Notes: generated by a model not told the origin, from the letters alone. 61,691 bases of DNA from Dinoroseobacter sp034111085 (GCA_034111085.1 JAWUXZ010000043.1:1-61691); one strand, 5' to 3'; positions 24,045 to 33,759 are shown, counted from the stretch's first letter. Translations and numbers: made by a program.

Positions 24045-24824
24045 CTAGATCGTCGCGTTCGTCGCACCACCGTCGAGCAGGATGTTTTGCCCCACGATAA
24101 AGCCAGCATGGACCGAACACAGGAAAGCGCACATCGCGCCGAACTCGTCGCGCGTGCCGTAGCGGCCCGATGGGATGGTCTTGTAACGGTTGAGACGCGC
24201 CTGTTCGATCGAGATCTCTTGCGCCTTGGACACACCACCATCGAGCATATCTGCTCGGTCAGTCGCATGGATGCCCGGAAGCATGTTGTTCACGGTCACG
24301 CCCGATCCAGCCACCTGACGCGCGGTTCCTGCCACGTAGCCAGTCAGACCTGTGCGCGCTGCATTTGACAGACCCAGCGCCGGGATCGGAGCTTTGACCG
24401 ATTGCGAGGTGATGTTGATGACCCGGCCCCAGCCTTGGTCCATCATGCCCGGCAGTTGCGCCTTCATCAGCGCAATCGGTGTCAGCATGTTAGCATCCAA
24501 AGCCTTAATGAAGTCTTCGCGATCCCAATCGGACCACACACCCGGAGGTGGACCGCCCGCGTTGGTCACAAGAATATCGACCTGACCGGCGACTTCTAGC
24601 ACCTGCGCGCGGCCCTCATCCGTGGTCACATCTGCGGCGACTGTTGTGACGGACACGCCGTGGGCCGAACGGATCGCCTCGGCGGTTGCCTCAAGCGCGT
24701 CCGAGCCACGGCTATTCAGCACCAAATTGACGCCTGCCGCTGCCAACGCTTCGGCGCAGCCACGCCCCAACCCTTTGGACGATCCGCAGATAAGCGCGCG
24801 CTTACCGGAAATTCCCAGATCCAT
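24045..24824 (-). CDS. SDR-family protein lacking Tyr/Lys of active site
   Basis: The 259-residue product is an SDR with the cofactor motif CGSSKGLGRGCAEALA (about residues 13-28), TNAGGPPPG near 88-96 and the Ser strand NITSQS near 138. The expected YxxxK reads LSNAART. A C-terminal LLDGGATNATI matches the family end. This pattern fits a known divergent SDR subgroup with SVK.PIP.LGLSNA, whose activity is unclear. GGAGAG precedes the ATG. A strong terminator follows the stop. No operon partner is adjacent. Confidence 0.78.
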   Translation of the reverse strand: MDLGISGKRALICGSSKGLGRGCAEALAAAGVNLVLNSRGSDALEATAEAIRSAHGVSVTTVAADVTTDEGRAQVLEVAGQVDILVTNAGGPPPGVWSDWDREDFIKALDANMLTPIALMKAQLPGMMDQGWGRVINITSQSVKAPIPALGLSNAARTGLTGYVAGTARQVAGSGVTVNNMLPGIHATDRADMLDGGVSKAQEISIEQARLNRYKTIPSGRYGTRDEFGAMCAFLCSVHAGFIVGQNILLDGGATNATI

Positions 24825-25156
24825 GAAATCTCTCCTTTTTGGTCATTGTTTGGCCTCAGTTAGCACTGCCCCGACAGCATCACCACGCCGAATCGTAGGT
24901 TAATAGGGGGCAATGGCGAGACCGCTCGACCCGGCACTAGATGCCGCCTGCGAACAAATATGACCCTCGCCACAGATTGTCCTTAGTCCAAAGACAATTT
25001 GGCCGGATTGGAGGCGCAGATTAGGGCCATTACCAAGCCTCTGATAGCAAACAGAGGTCCGGTGGTGGGGGCGCGAACAGCAGGGCAGAAAATCCTAAGG
25101 CTGGAAATCTCGTCTTAACGGTTTTGTGCGTAAGCAAGTGTGAGGTCCGGTAAGCC
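24825..25156. other. 332-bp intergenic region between divergent genes
   Basis: No ORF of convincing length was found on either strand (a 16-codon ATG ORF near 24914 is not supported). It holds the promoter regions of the SDR (leftward) and the Hint-domain gene (rightward). An imperfect inverted repeat, attgtcctt (24976-24984) with aaagacaat (24990-24998), is the only visible structure. Confidence 0.6.
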
Positions 25157-26167
25157 ATGTCTCTTTTTTCGTCCCAATCTGCAACGGCCCGTCATGTGTT
25201 GACGGTCTATGATGCATCCGCGTTTCGTTGCACGGGTGGCGTCAATCGCGGTGATGCGCTCGAATTGTCCGACACTTTGTGCCTTGGCGATAGCTACCGC
25301 CTTGCAGTGGAAGCCGATGCGCTTCGGATCGAATTGCTGGGTGCCGACTTCCTTGACCCAATTGCAACCGGATACCGCCTCGCCAATGCGCCCGAGGTTC
25401 TCGTAGATCTCGGCCCGACGCTGACGATGATGACCCAAGCGGGCGGTCTGACCTCGATGCGCAGTCTGATGATCGACGGCGACAGTTTCTTGTTGCCGCT
25501 GGGGGCCGTCGACCTGTTTTCCCCGCTCACAATCATCGCCCAAGCGCCTGATCTGGCTCCGCTGCCTTTGGCGGACCCGACGTGTCTGGCCTTCACGCGC
25601 GGCACTCGGATTGCCGTCCAAGATGGCCGTCTTGTTGCCATCGAAGATCTCAAACCCGCCGACAAACTGCTGACCCGCGCGGGCCGCGCCGCTGCGGGGC
25701 GCGCAGTGCTTAGCCAGACGGTTCCTGCGATTGGACGCGCCACTCGCGTCGTGATCCGCGAAGGCGCGTTTGCTAACGAGACCGAACTTGTTGTCGCCGC
25801 CGACCACCGCCTTTACGTGCCTGCGCGCCGCAGCGATTTGGACCCCGACGGCCCCGACCGGATGGAGCCTGCGATCAAGTTGGTGAACGGGCGGACCGGC
25901 ACTGCCGATGCAGGCGGGCGCACCGAATATTTCCAAGTGCTGCTCGACCAACACGAGGTGATCTATGCGGAAGGAATCCCCTGCGAGAGCTTCCTGCTGA
26001 CCAACGCGTCGCGCGCCGGGCTGACAGATGCGCTTGCGGTACAAGTCGCGGCCAGCGGTGTGAAAGAAGCCCACGTGCCGCACCCGGCATCGCTGCCGCC
26101 GTCGCTACGCCCCCGGCCCAAAGCACCTGTCATGGCCGAAAAACGAGCGATTTCACCGGCCATTTGA
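25157..26167 (+). CDS. Hint-domain protein
   Basis: The 336-residue product has an N-terminal region of unknown fold (residues 1-145) and a Hint (hedgehog/intein) domain of the bacterial Hint_2 type from C147. The domain shows TCLAFTRGTRI, then a DGRLVAIEDLKPADKLLT strand pair, the ADHRLYVPARR segment with the conserved His near 220, and a C-terminal YFQVLLDQHEVIYAEGIP. Such domains can self-cleave; here there is no obvious C-terminal cargo beyond about 45 Pro/Ala-rich residues. Rhodobacteraceae carry many such proteins, often secreted, with unknown roles. No signal peptide is seen. Confidence 0.8.
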   Translation: MSLFSSQSATARHVLTVYDASAFRCTGGVNRGDALELSDTLCLGDSYRLAVEADALRIELLGADFLDPIATGYRLANAPEVLVDLGPTLTMMTQAGGLTSMRSLMIDGDSFLLPLGAVDLFSPLTIIAQAPDLAPLPLADPTCLAFTRGTRIAVQDGRLVAIEDLKPADKLLTRAGRAAAGRAVLSQTVPAIGRATRVVIREGAFANETELVVAADHRLYVPARRSDLDPDGPDRMEPAIKLVNGRTGTADAGGRTEYFQVLLDQHEVIYAEGIPCESFLLTNASRAGLTDALAVQVAASGVKEAHVPHPASLPPSLRPRPKAPVMAEKRAISPAI

Positions 26168-26233
26168 TCCGTGTCAGTCTAGTCCTTCAGATAACTTGAT
26201 AGACTTCTCCCTTGTAAACCTAGGGAGTGTTCT

Positions 26234-27088
26234 ATGAAAACGATTGCCGTTGCCACTGATCTATCAATGCGCTCCGACCGCGCTGTGGCCCGCGCGTGGC
26301 GTTTGGCCGACGAGCACAACGCGACACTTTACGTGTTCAGCGTTGTCGATGACACGTTGCCCGAGGCTTTGGGCGAAACGGTTGCCGCTGAAACTCAAGC
26401 CCGCCTGGTTCAGTTTTGCGAAGCTCAAACCGGTGCTGACAAGGTAACATGGCACGCGCAGATCTTGCGCGGTGCCCCCGATGAAGCGCTGGCGACAGCT
26501 GCCAAAAGCTATGGCGCAGACCTGATGGTTCTGGGCCTTCACCGCCGTCGCCCGTTCATGGACCTGATCTTTGAGACCACGATGGAGCGCTTGACCCGCA
26601 GCCTTGGCTGCCCCGTGCTTATCGTTCGCGATCCAGCTGATCATGCCTATACATGCGTCTTGGGCGCACTCGATTTCGCGCCCGCCTCAGCTGACGCACT
26701 GCGGATCGCGCGCCGCTTGGCCCCCACAGCTGGTCTTCACGCAGCCCATGCGGTCCCAGTGCCTTACGTAGGAATGGCCACGGCCCCCGGGCTGACCGGC
26801 GAGTTGCCCCCGATGATCGACCCTGCTCCGTTCATGGAGGCGGCAGTACAGCAGAAATACGCTTGGCTTGATGCGAACCCAGACCTCGCCGATTTGGCCG
26901 ATATCAGTGTCGAAGAAGGTCCAGTCCAAGCAGTCATCGGCCACAAGCGCGCCGCGCTAAGACCTGATCTCATATCTATGGGCACCCACGGGCGCGCCCT
27001 TCCCGTCCCTTGGCTAATGGGCAGCTTCGCAACTGACATGATGCGCGATCCGCCATGCGATTTGTTGATTGTGCCGCCAAAAGGATGA
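26234..27088 (+). CDS. tandem universal stress protein
   Basis: The 284-residue product is two UspA domains in a row. The first starts KTIAVATDLSMRSDRAVARA and ends with the ATP-loop-like MVLGLHRRRPFMDLIFETTMERL...CPVLIV. The second starts near residue 142 (VLGALDFAPASADALRIARR) and ends MGTHGRALPVPWLMGSFATDM. GGGAG precedes the ATG. Universal stress proteins bind ATP or act in general stress; a specific role is not visible. Single-gene unit ahead of prfC. Confidence 0.88.
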   Translation: MKTIAVATDLSMRSDRAVARAWRLADEHNATLYVFSVVDDTLPEALGETVAAETQARLVQFCEAQTGADKVTWHAQILRGAPDEALATAAKSYGADLMVLGLHRRRPFMDLIFETTMERLTRSLGCPVLIVRDPADHAYTCVLGALDFAPASADALRIARRLAPTAGLHAAHAVPVPYVGMATAPGLTGELPPMIDPAPFMEAAVQQKYAWLDANPDLADLADISVEEGPVQAVIGHKRAALRPDLISMGTHGRALPVPWLMGSFATDMMRDPPCDLLIVPPKG

Positions 27089-27144
27089 GGAAAGGATGAA
27101 CGGGGCCAATTGCACCGCCCCGCGGCCCCGTCTATATCGCGATC

Positions 27145-28752
27145 ATGTTGGACACCGCACATAACCGCCCTGCCCTGCCGCCTGAAATCGCGCGGCGCCG
27201 CACTTTTGCAATCATCAGTCACCCTGATGCTGGCAAAACAACTCTAACCGAGAAGTTTTTGCTGTTTGGTGGCGCGATTCAGATGGCTGGACAGGTGCGC
27301 GCCAAGGGCGAGGCACGGCGCACGCGTTCGGACTTCATGGCGATGGAGAAGGATCGCGGGATTTCTGTCTCTGCTTCGGCAATGTCTTTTGACTTCAAAG
27401 AGTTCCGCTTCAATTTGGTCGACACTCCTGGACACAGCGACTTTTCCGAAGACACCTACCGCACGCTGACAGCGGTAGACGCGGCGGTCATGGTAATCGA
27501 CGGGGCGAAGGGCATAGAAAGCCAGACACAAAAGCTGTTTGAGGTCTGCCGACTGCGCGATCTGCCAATCCTGACGTTTTGTAATAAAATGGACAGAGAA
27601 AGCCGTGGTGTATTTGAGATCATTGACGAGATTCAAGAAAATCTCGCCATTGATGTGACACCTGCAAGCTGGCCCATCGGTATCGGGCCTGAGTTCATGG
27701 GCTGTTATGATTTACTTCGCGACCGGCTAGAGATTATGGATCGCGCCGACCGCAACAAGATCGCTGACAGCATTGCAATCGAGGGTCTAGACGATCCGCA
27801 ATTGGCCGAACACGTGCCGCCACATCTGCTGGAAAAACTGCTCGAAGAGATTGAGATGGCGCGTGAATTAATGCCCAAGCTCGATCCACAAGCGGTGATT
27901 GAAGGGCATATGACGCCGATCTGGTTTGGCAGCGCGATTAACTCCTTTGGGGTGCGCGAATTAATGAATGGAATCGCCGATTTTGGGCCCGAACCGCAGC
28001 CGCAAGCCGCCGAACCACGCGATATCTCGCCTCACGAATCGAAGGTTTCGGGGTTTGTGTTCAAGGTCCAAGCCAACATGGACCCCAAGCACCGCGATCG
28101 CGTCGCCTTCGTGCGGCTCTGCTCGGGGCACTTCTTTCGTGGCATGAAGCTGACCCATGTGCGGGCAAAAAAGCAGATGGCAATCTCCAACCCGGTTATG
28201 TTTCTGGCCGCTGACCGCGAGTTGGCCGAAGAGGCATGGGCGGGCGATATTATCGGCATCCCAAACCACGGCCAGTTGCGCATTGGCGACGCGCTGACTG
28301 AGGGCGAAACGTTGCGGATCACCGGCATCCCAAGCTTCGCACCTGAGCTATTGCAAAGCTGTCGGGCGGGCGATCCGATGAAGGCCAAACATCTGGATAA
28401 AGCCTTGAAGCAATTCGCAGAAGAGGGGGCTGCAAAGGTGTTCAAACCGATGATGGGCTCAGGCTTCATTGTCGGGGTCGTGGGGCCTTTGCAGTTCGAA
28501 GTCTTAGCCTCCCGGATTGAGTTGGAATACGGCCTGCCAGTGCGGTTTGAGCAGTCGCAGTTCACGTCCGCGCGCTGGATCGCTGGGCCGAAGCTTGAGA
28601 TGGACAAACTGGTTAATATCAACAAACAGCACATCGCATATGACAATGATGGCGATCCGGTTTTTCTGACGCGTTTGCAATGGGATATCGATAGAATAGA
28701 GCGTGACTACCCCGAGCTGACTTTGTCTGCCACCAAGGAAATGATGGTTTAA
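27145..28752 (+). CDS. prfC: peptide chain release factor 3
   Basis: GTPase that recycles RF1/RF2 from the ribosome after termination. The 535-residue product has G1 HPDAGKTTLTEK at about residues 26-37, the switch segment RGISVSASAMSF, G3 DTPGHSDFSEDTYR near 93, G4 NKMDRES near 148 and the EF-G-like domains II and III. Complete, normal length. The start ATG lies 56 bp after the Usp gene. Confidence 0.95.
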   Translation: MLDTAHNRPALPPEIARRRTFAIISHPDAGKTTLTEKFLLFGGAIQMAGQVRAKGEARRTRSDFMAMEKDRGISVSASAMSFDFKEFRFNLVDTPGHSDFSEDTYRTLTAVDAAVMVIDGAKGIESQTQKLFEVCRLRDLPILTFCNKMDRESRGVFEIIDEIQENLAIDVTPASWPIGIGPEFMGCYDLLRDRLEIMDRADRNKIADSIAIEGLDDPQLAEHVPPHLLEKLLEEIEMARELMPKLDPQAVIEGHMTPIWFGSAINSFGVRELMNGIADFGPEPQPQAAEPRDISPHESKVSGFVFKVQANMDPKHRDRVAFVRLCSGHFFRGMKLTHVRAKKQMAISNPVMFLAADRELAEEAWAGDIIGIPNHGQLRIGDALTEGETLRITGIPSFAPELLQSCRAGDPMKAKHLDKALKQFAEEGAAKVFKPMMGSGFIVGVVGPLQFEVLASRIELEYGLPVRFEQSQFTSARWIAGPKLEMDKLVNINKQHIAYDNDGDPVFLTRLQWDIDRIERDYPELTLSATKEMMV

Positions 28753-28786
28753 CGTTTCCGTAAGACTTGTCCGTCATGGTCCCGTG

Positions 28787-29278
28787 ATGTGGCGAGTTTT
28801 ATGTCTTGTTGTGATCCTATCCGGGTGTTTGGCGCATCCAGGCACGCAAGTTATGCGCTCAGCGGTGACAGGTTTGTCTGGTGCGGTCTCTGACGTTGCC
28901 TACGTCAGCGATCACCCCCACCATGTTGTTCTCGCGCGGACTATGATTGTCAGCGGCGCGGGGCCCCCGATTTATGCCGTCAGATTTGGCAGAACCTATG
29001 ACGGCGTGCATCCAGGACTGCGCCTGACATCTGCTTGGGCAGGCGGGCGCGAACTACCCTACCGGGCGGCGCGCCGAGCCACCGCATTTTGCATCGCACG
29101 CGATTGCAGCGCGCGTGATATTGGCAAACTATTTGTAACTTCCGAGGCTTTCAAAGCGCTTTCCCAGTCGGGATTGAACGCAAGACTACTAGGTCCAGAT
29201 GGTGCGATCGATGTACGCATCCCGCCTGAACTTTTCGCGCAATCCCTGCGACTTGCCGCAGCGCAGCGGCTTGATTGA
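28787..29278 (+). CDS. putative lipoprotein, unknown
   Basis: The 163-residue product has a short signal with lipobox VVILSGC (Cys near residue 14), then a soluble domain with two Cys (FCIARDCSA near 100-108) that could form a disulfide. The C-terminal segment IDVRIPPELFAQSLRLAAAQR is helical. I chose the ATG at 28787; a GTG lies one codon earlier. No family is recognised. It follows prfC by 34 bp. Confidence 0.65.
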   Translation: MWRVLCLVVILSGCLAHPGTQVMRSAVTGLSGAVSDVAYVSDHPHHVVLARTMIVSGAGPPIYAVRFGRTYDGVHPGLRLTSAWAGGRELPYRAARRATAFCIARDCSARDIGKLFVTSEAFKALSQSGLNARLLGPDGAIDVRIPPELFAQSLRLAAAQRLD

Positions 29279-29403
29279 CCCAAAGCAGGATTTAACCTAT
29301 AGGTTGCTTTCCCTGACCGAGGGTTCCGCCGCAGGGGCGCGTAAGGCTTGCGTCCCATATATCGAAGGCCCGTCCCGAAGACCGGCCCCAAACATGGACG
29401 CAC

Positions 29404-30930
29404 ATGACCACTTTTGCAGACCTAAACCTTGATCCTAAGGTTTTGAAAGCCATAGCCGACACCGGCTACGAAATCCCAACCCCCATTCAGGCAGGTGCCA
29501 TTCCCCACGCGCTCGCCGGGCGCGACGTGCTCGGCATTGCCCAAACCGGAACCGGCAAGACCGCCAGTTTCACGCTGCCGATGATTACAATGCTGCGCAA
29601 AGGCCGCGCGAGGGCACGCATGCCGCGCAGCCTCGTTTTAGCACCGACGCGAGAACTGGCCGCACAGGTCGCCGCAAACTTCGATTCCTATGCCAAATAT
29701 ACCAAACTCACGAAGGCCCTTCTGATTGGGGGCGTGTCGTTCAAAGAACAAGACGCCGCCATCGACAAAGGTGTAGACGTTCTGATTGCCACGCCAGGAC
29801 GGCTGCTCGATCATTTTGAGCGCGGCAAGCTGCTGCTGACAGGTGTGCAGATCATGGTCGTCGACGAGGCGGACCGGATGCTTGATATGGGTTTCATCCC
29901 TGATATCGAAAAGATCTTCCAACTGACGCCGTTCACCCGGCAAACGCTGTTCTTCTCAGCCACCATGGCCCCCGAGATTGAGCGGATCACCAACACCTTC
30001 CTGAGCAATCCCGCCAAGATCGAAGTCGCACGCGCCGCGACGACGGGCGAGAATATTACGCAAGGCGTGATCATGTTCAAAGGTAGCCGGCGCGACCGTC
30101 AGCCCAGTGAAAAACGCTCGCTGCTGCGCGCGATGATCGAGTCGGAAGCTGAGAAGTGTAAAAATGCGATTATCTTCTGCAACCGTAAGGTTGATGTGGA
30201 TATTGTGGCTAAATCGTTGAAGAAATACGGACTGGACGCCGCGCCAATCCATGGCGATCTGGAGCAATCTCAACGGATGAGGACGCTTGATGGGTTCCGC
30301 GATGGCACCTTACGGTTCCTCGTGGCATCCGATGTGGCCGCGCGCGGTCTCGACATCCCGGATGTTAGCCACGTTTTCAACTTCGATGTGCCCAGCCATG
30401 CTGAGGATTACGTCCACCGGATTGGCAGGACGGGTCGCGCAGGCAAAAAGGGCGCGACAATGATGATTTGCGTGCCGTCGGATGAAAAAAACCTCGAAGA
30501 CATCGAGCGTCTGGTCAAACAGCCGATCCCTAGGCTGGAAAATCCGATGGGCGCGCAAGCACCAGCCTCACCTGAACCTCTGCCTGAGGCAGAAGAGACA
30601 GCACCGCGTCGCACATCGCGTGGTGGATCGCGCAGCCGTCGCAAGCCAGTTGAGGATACTGTTGCTGCAACTGACACTCCAGTTCCAGTCCAAGCTCCTG
30701 CTCCAGTACCTGCCCCGGCGCCAACACCAGAGGTAAAAGTGCAAGCTGAAGCTCCGAAGGCCCCGGCCCCCGAGCAACAGGCGGAAGCCCCACGCGAAGA
30801 ACATCCTCGCCGAGAGCGTGGCGGGCGTGGTCGCAATCAGCGTGATGATCGTGGACCAAAGATCGTCGGAATGGGTGAGCATGTGCCGACGTTCATCGCA
30901 AAAAGCTTTGAAGATCGGATGACGGGCTAA
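29404..30930 (+). CDS. DEAD-box RNA helicase (RhlE-like)
   Basis: ATP-dependent RNA helicase for RNA decay or ribosome assembly. The 508-residue product has the Q motif (PIQAGAIP), AQTGTGKT (near residue 47), PTRELAAQ, DEADRMLDMGF (near 152), SAT, and HRIGRTGRAGKKG (near 338). After about residue 375 a low-complexity Pro/Ala/Glu tail with Arg-rich ends (GGSRSRRK, RRERGGRGRNQRDD) likely binds RNA. A strong hairpin terminator follows the stop. Confidence 0.94.
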   Translation: MTTFADLNLDPKVLKAIADTGYEIPTPIQAGAIPHALAGRDVLGIAQTGTGKTASFTLPMITMLRKGRARARMPRSLVLAPTRELAAQVAANFDSYAKYTKLTKALLIGGVSFKEQDAAIDKGVDVLIATPGRLLDHFERGKLLLTGVQIMVVDEADRMLDMGFIPDIEKIFQLTPFTRQTLFFSATMAPEIERITNTFLSNPAKIEVARAATTGENITQGVIMFKGSRRDRQPSEKRSLLRAMIESEAEKCKNAIIFCNRKVDVDIVAKSLKKYGLDAAPIHGDLEQSQRMRTLDGFRDGTLRFLVASDVAARGLDIPDVSHVFNFDVPSHAEDYVHRIGRTGRAGKKGATMMICVPSDEKNLEDIERLVKQPIPRLENPMGAQAPASPEPLPEAEETAPRRTSRGGSRSRRKPVEDTVAATDTPVPVQAPAPVPAPAPTPEVKVQAEAPKAPAPEQQAEAPREEHPRRERGGRGRNQRDDRGPKIVGMGEHVPTFIAKSFEDRMTG

Positions 30931-30949
30931 GCCCCGATTTCTGCGAATA

Positions 30950-30986
30950 AAATGCCACAGTGGATGTCAAAATCCCTGTGGCATTT
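30950..30986. terminator. long bidirectional terminator hairpin
   Basis: aaatgccacag (30950-30960) and ctgtggcattt (30976-30986) pair perfectly over 11 bp; inside, ggat and atcc add four more pairs around a 6-nt loop. It lies between the DEAD-box helicase stop (30930) and the stop of the leftward membrane gene (30991), and so closes the whole leftward nuo-birA-coaX-rnj run. Confidence 0.85.
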
Positions 30987-30990
30987 GCAT

Positions 30991-31308
30991 TCAGTCTGTT
31001 TTGTCTAACATCCACCAAGTCAACAGTGCTTGGCCCACAAGGGCCAGGGGCGAGGTGACGTAGACAGTAACGCGCAACAGTGGGCTAAGCGGTCCGCCGC
31101 ATACAGGCGCCGCTTGCCCGCTTGGATCGTGAACGCATCCAAACAGCGCGTCCACCACCAGTGCACTAAGCACCAGAGCCCCTAAACAGCTGATAATCCA
31201 GACAAACCGCTTCCGTTTTGTCTGTGCGGCAAGCCAAAGCATGCCGCCAATGATCACCAGCCACAGGGTCAGCGGCAGGCCGACCCCGTAGAGGAAAAGG
31301 TTGCTCAT
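30991..31308 (-). CDS. small membrane protein, unknown
   Basis: The 105-residue product has three hydrophobic helices: about residues 5-28 (VGLPLTLWLVIIGGMLWLAA), 35-55 (VWIISCLGALVLSALVV) and 78-100. Two Cys (C58 and C70) lie in the loop between helices 2 and 3. Its ATG abuts the rnj stop directly, so it is the last gene of that operon. No family is recognised. Confidence 0.65.
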   Translation of the reverse strand: MSNLFLYGVGLPLTLWLVIIGGMLWLAAQTKRKRFVWIISCLGALVLSALVVDALFGCVHDPSGQAAPVCGGPLSPLLRVTVYVTSPLALVGQALLTWWMLDKTD

Positions 31309-32982
31309 TTAGTCCGTTACGAGACGCGAGATAAGCACAGTGACCTCCGGCTTCTTACCCGTCTCGTCTATCACCGTCTTGCGCACAACGCGGCGAACAG
31401 CATCTTCGAGTTGCTCGTCACTACGCACGGTTTTGCGCTCGGCCCGGCCCATCAGTGCGGCTACATCATCCTCGACCGACTCGCCAAGCGACGAACCGGA
31501 CGCGCCCTTTTCAGGCAATCCCCGCAACTGAACCCACGCATCCTCGAGTGCTGCATCTTCGTCATCCACGACCACTGCGACAGCCACATGTCCGTTCATC
31601 GCCATCTTGATCCGCTCGCGGATTACCCCATCAAGCGCGCCAACGAGTGCCGCCCCATCGAGGTATGTCCGACCGGTGTCGACGTACTCAACCACGCGAG
31701 GATTGTTTCCACTCACCTCGACCAGTGATCCGTTCGGGGCAACGATCCCGACGCGCCCACCGGCTTTCGCAAGCTTCGCATGCGTCCGCAAATGGCGGTG
31801 CTCTCCGTGCATTGGGATCACAACTTGCGGGTTCAAGATGCGGTGAATTTCCAGAATGTCGGGGCGATTGGCATGGCCCGAAACATGGTAAAGCCCGCCT
31901 TGGTCATCACTGACCTCAACACCCAGCTCAGAATATGCATTCCAAATACGTGCGACACCGACCTCGTTGCCGGGAATGGTTTTGGACGAGAACAGGAACG
32001 TATCGCCCTCCTTCATCTGCATTCCCAGATACTTACCACGGCTCAGCGCGGCCGATGCGGCCCGGCGTTCGCCCTGGCTTCCGGTCACAATCAACATCAG
32101 GGTTTCGCGCGGCACTTGGGACGCATCCTCCGGCCCGATGGTTGCGGGAAAGCCTGACATCACACCAGTTTCTTCTGCCACTTGAACCATGCGGCGCATC
32201 GCGCGCCCCATGAGGCAAACAGAGCGTCCTGCGGCGCGGCCAGCTTCGGCCAACGCGCGCACACGGCTTAGGTTCGACGCGAACGTCGTTGCGACGACCA
32301 TACCGGACGCCGCTGCAACAAACTCTTTCAAGCGCGGTGCGACCTCGGCTTCCGAGCGGCCCGGTTGCAGCGAAAATACGTTGGTACTGTCGCAAACCAA
32401 TGCGCGCACGCCACCTTCGGCGACGGAGGCCCACAGTTCGGGGTCAAACGGCTCGCCCAAGCCAGGGGTCATGTCGAGTTTGAAGTCGCCTGTGTGAACG
32501 ATCCGCCCGGCAGGAGTGTCGATCACGAGGGCTGATGCTTGCGGGATCGAGTGTGATATCGGCAGGAACCCGACCTTGAACGGTCCAGCATCTACCGTTG
32601 CGGGCCACGCATCGCAGACCTGAACTTGGTCAGATTTATGGCCATGCTCTTCCAGTTTACGGCGCGCGATCGCGGCGGTGAAGCTGCGCGTATAGATCGG
32701 CGCGTTCAGCTTTGCCGCCAAGATACCGACGCCGCCAACGTGGTCTTCATGCGCGTGGGTCACGAACACACCGTCGAGGCGGTCGGCCCGTTCCATCAGC
32801 CAAGCCATGTCGGGCAAGATCAGATCTACGCCGGGGGTGCCGTCCATATCGGGAAATGCCACGCCGAGATCGACGAGGATGTAGCGCTCGGCCCCCACTG
32901 GCCCGTATCCGTAAACATAGGCGTTCATTCCGATTTCGCCCGCGCCCCCAAGGGGGAGGTATATCAACCGCTCGCCTGCCAT
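31309..32982 (-). CDS. rnj: ribonuclease J
   Basis: Metallo-beta-lactamase/beta-CASP nuclease with endo- and 5'-3' exonuclease activity on RNA. The 557-residue product has the HAHEDHVGG zinc motif near residue 75, the beta-CASP region (SGHANRPDILE and VIPMHGEHRHLRTHA near 365-395) and the C-terminal RNase J domain. It follows coaX by 3 bp in the conserved Rhodobacteraceae order nuo-birA-coaX-rnj. Confidence 0.94.
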   Translation of the reverse strand: MAGERLIYLPLGGAGEIGMNAYVYGYGPVGAERYILVDLGVAFPDMDGTPGVDLILPDMAWLMERADRLDGVFVTHAHEDHVGGVGILAAKLNAPIYTRSFTAAIARRKLEEHGHKSDQVQVCDAWPATVDAGPFKVGFLPISHSIPQASALVIDTPAGRIVHTGDFKLDMTPGLGEPFDPELWASVAEGGVRALVCDSTNVFSLQPGRSEAEVAPRLKEFVAAASGMVVATTFASNLSRVRALAEAGRAAGRSVCLMGRAMRRMVQVAEETGVMSGFPATIGPEDASQVPRETLMLIVTGSQGERRAASAALSRGKYLGMQMKEGDTFLFSSKTIPGNEVGVARIWNAYSELGVEVSDDQGGLYHVSGHANRPDILEIHRILNPQVVIPMHGEHRHLRTHAKLAKAGGRVGIVAPNGSLVEVSGNNPRVVEYVDTGRTYLDGAALVGALDGVIRERIKMAMNGHVAVAVVVDDEDAALEDAWVQLRGLPEKGASGSSLGESVEDDVAALMGRAERKTVRSDEQLEDAVRRVVRKTVIDETGKKPEVTVLISRLVTD

Positions 32983-32985
32983 GTC

Positions 32986-33759
32986 TTACAACCCTTTGTT
33001 ATACTTATGGATCACGGTCAAACCGTGCATCGTCAAATCATCTTCAATCACATCAAATAGGTCTTGAGCCTGCGCAAACAAGGGTGCAAGCCCTCCGGTT
33101 CCGACCACTTTCATGGGTCGTCCGTATTCCGCTTTGATCCGCGTGGTTAGCCCTTCAATTAGCCCGATGTAACCCCAAAACACCCCTGACTGGATACAGG
33201 AGACGGTGTTGGTGCCGATCACGCTGTCGGGCTGACTGATATCGACATGCGGCAGGGCAGCGGCCCCCATGTGAAGCGCCTCGAGGCTGAGGTTTACGCC
33301 GGGCGCGATCACCCCTCCGACATAGGCCCCGTCATGGGCGCACACGTCGAAATTGGTTGCGGTTCCGAAATCAACGACCACCACATCGCCGCCATGGCGA
33401 TCGAATGCGGCCGCCACATTGGCGAGGCGGTCCGATCCGGGGCGCACACCTTCCTCAACGCGGTAGGGCGTCGGAAGTACGCAATCGGGCTTGCCCACCA
33501 CCAGCGGGCGGCATGCGAAATAACGGTCACATAGCACACGCAAGTTGAACACAACGCGCGGCACCGTCGATGAGATTACCACCTCGGTCACGACAACATC
33601 TTGTAAGTTCTCGGCCCGCATAAGCGTACTCAACCAGACAAAATACTGATCCGCCGTGCGCTGATGCTCGGTCGACGTACGCCAAGTGGCGATAAACTTC
33701 GCCCCATCATGGAGCGAAAAGACCGTATTCGTGTTGCCGCAATCAATCGCCAGAAGCAT
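32986..33759 (-). CDS. coaX: type III pantothenate kinase
   Basis: Phosphorylates pantothenate in the first step of coenzyme A synthesis. The 257-residue product has the ATP-binding LLAIDCGNTNTVFSL at residues 2-16, the GSDRLAN motif near 101 and VDFGTATNFDV near 122. I chose the ATG at 33759, with AGGG about 8 nt upstream, over a GTG at 33765 that is too close to the box. Confidence 0.93.
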   Translation of the reverse strand: MLLAIDCGNTNTVFSLHDGAKFIATWRTSTEHQRTADQYFVWLSTLMRAENLQDVVVTEVVISSTVPRVVFNLRVLCDRYFACRPLVVGKPDCVLPTPYRVEEGVRPGSDRLANVAAAFDRHGGDVVVVDFGTATNFDVCAHDGAYVGGVIAPGVNLSLEALHMGAAALPHVDISQPDSVIGTNTVSCIQSGVFWGYIGLIEGLTTRIKAEYGRPMKVVGTGGLAPLFAQAQDLFDVIEDDLTMHGLTVIHKYNKGL

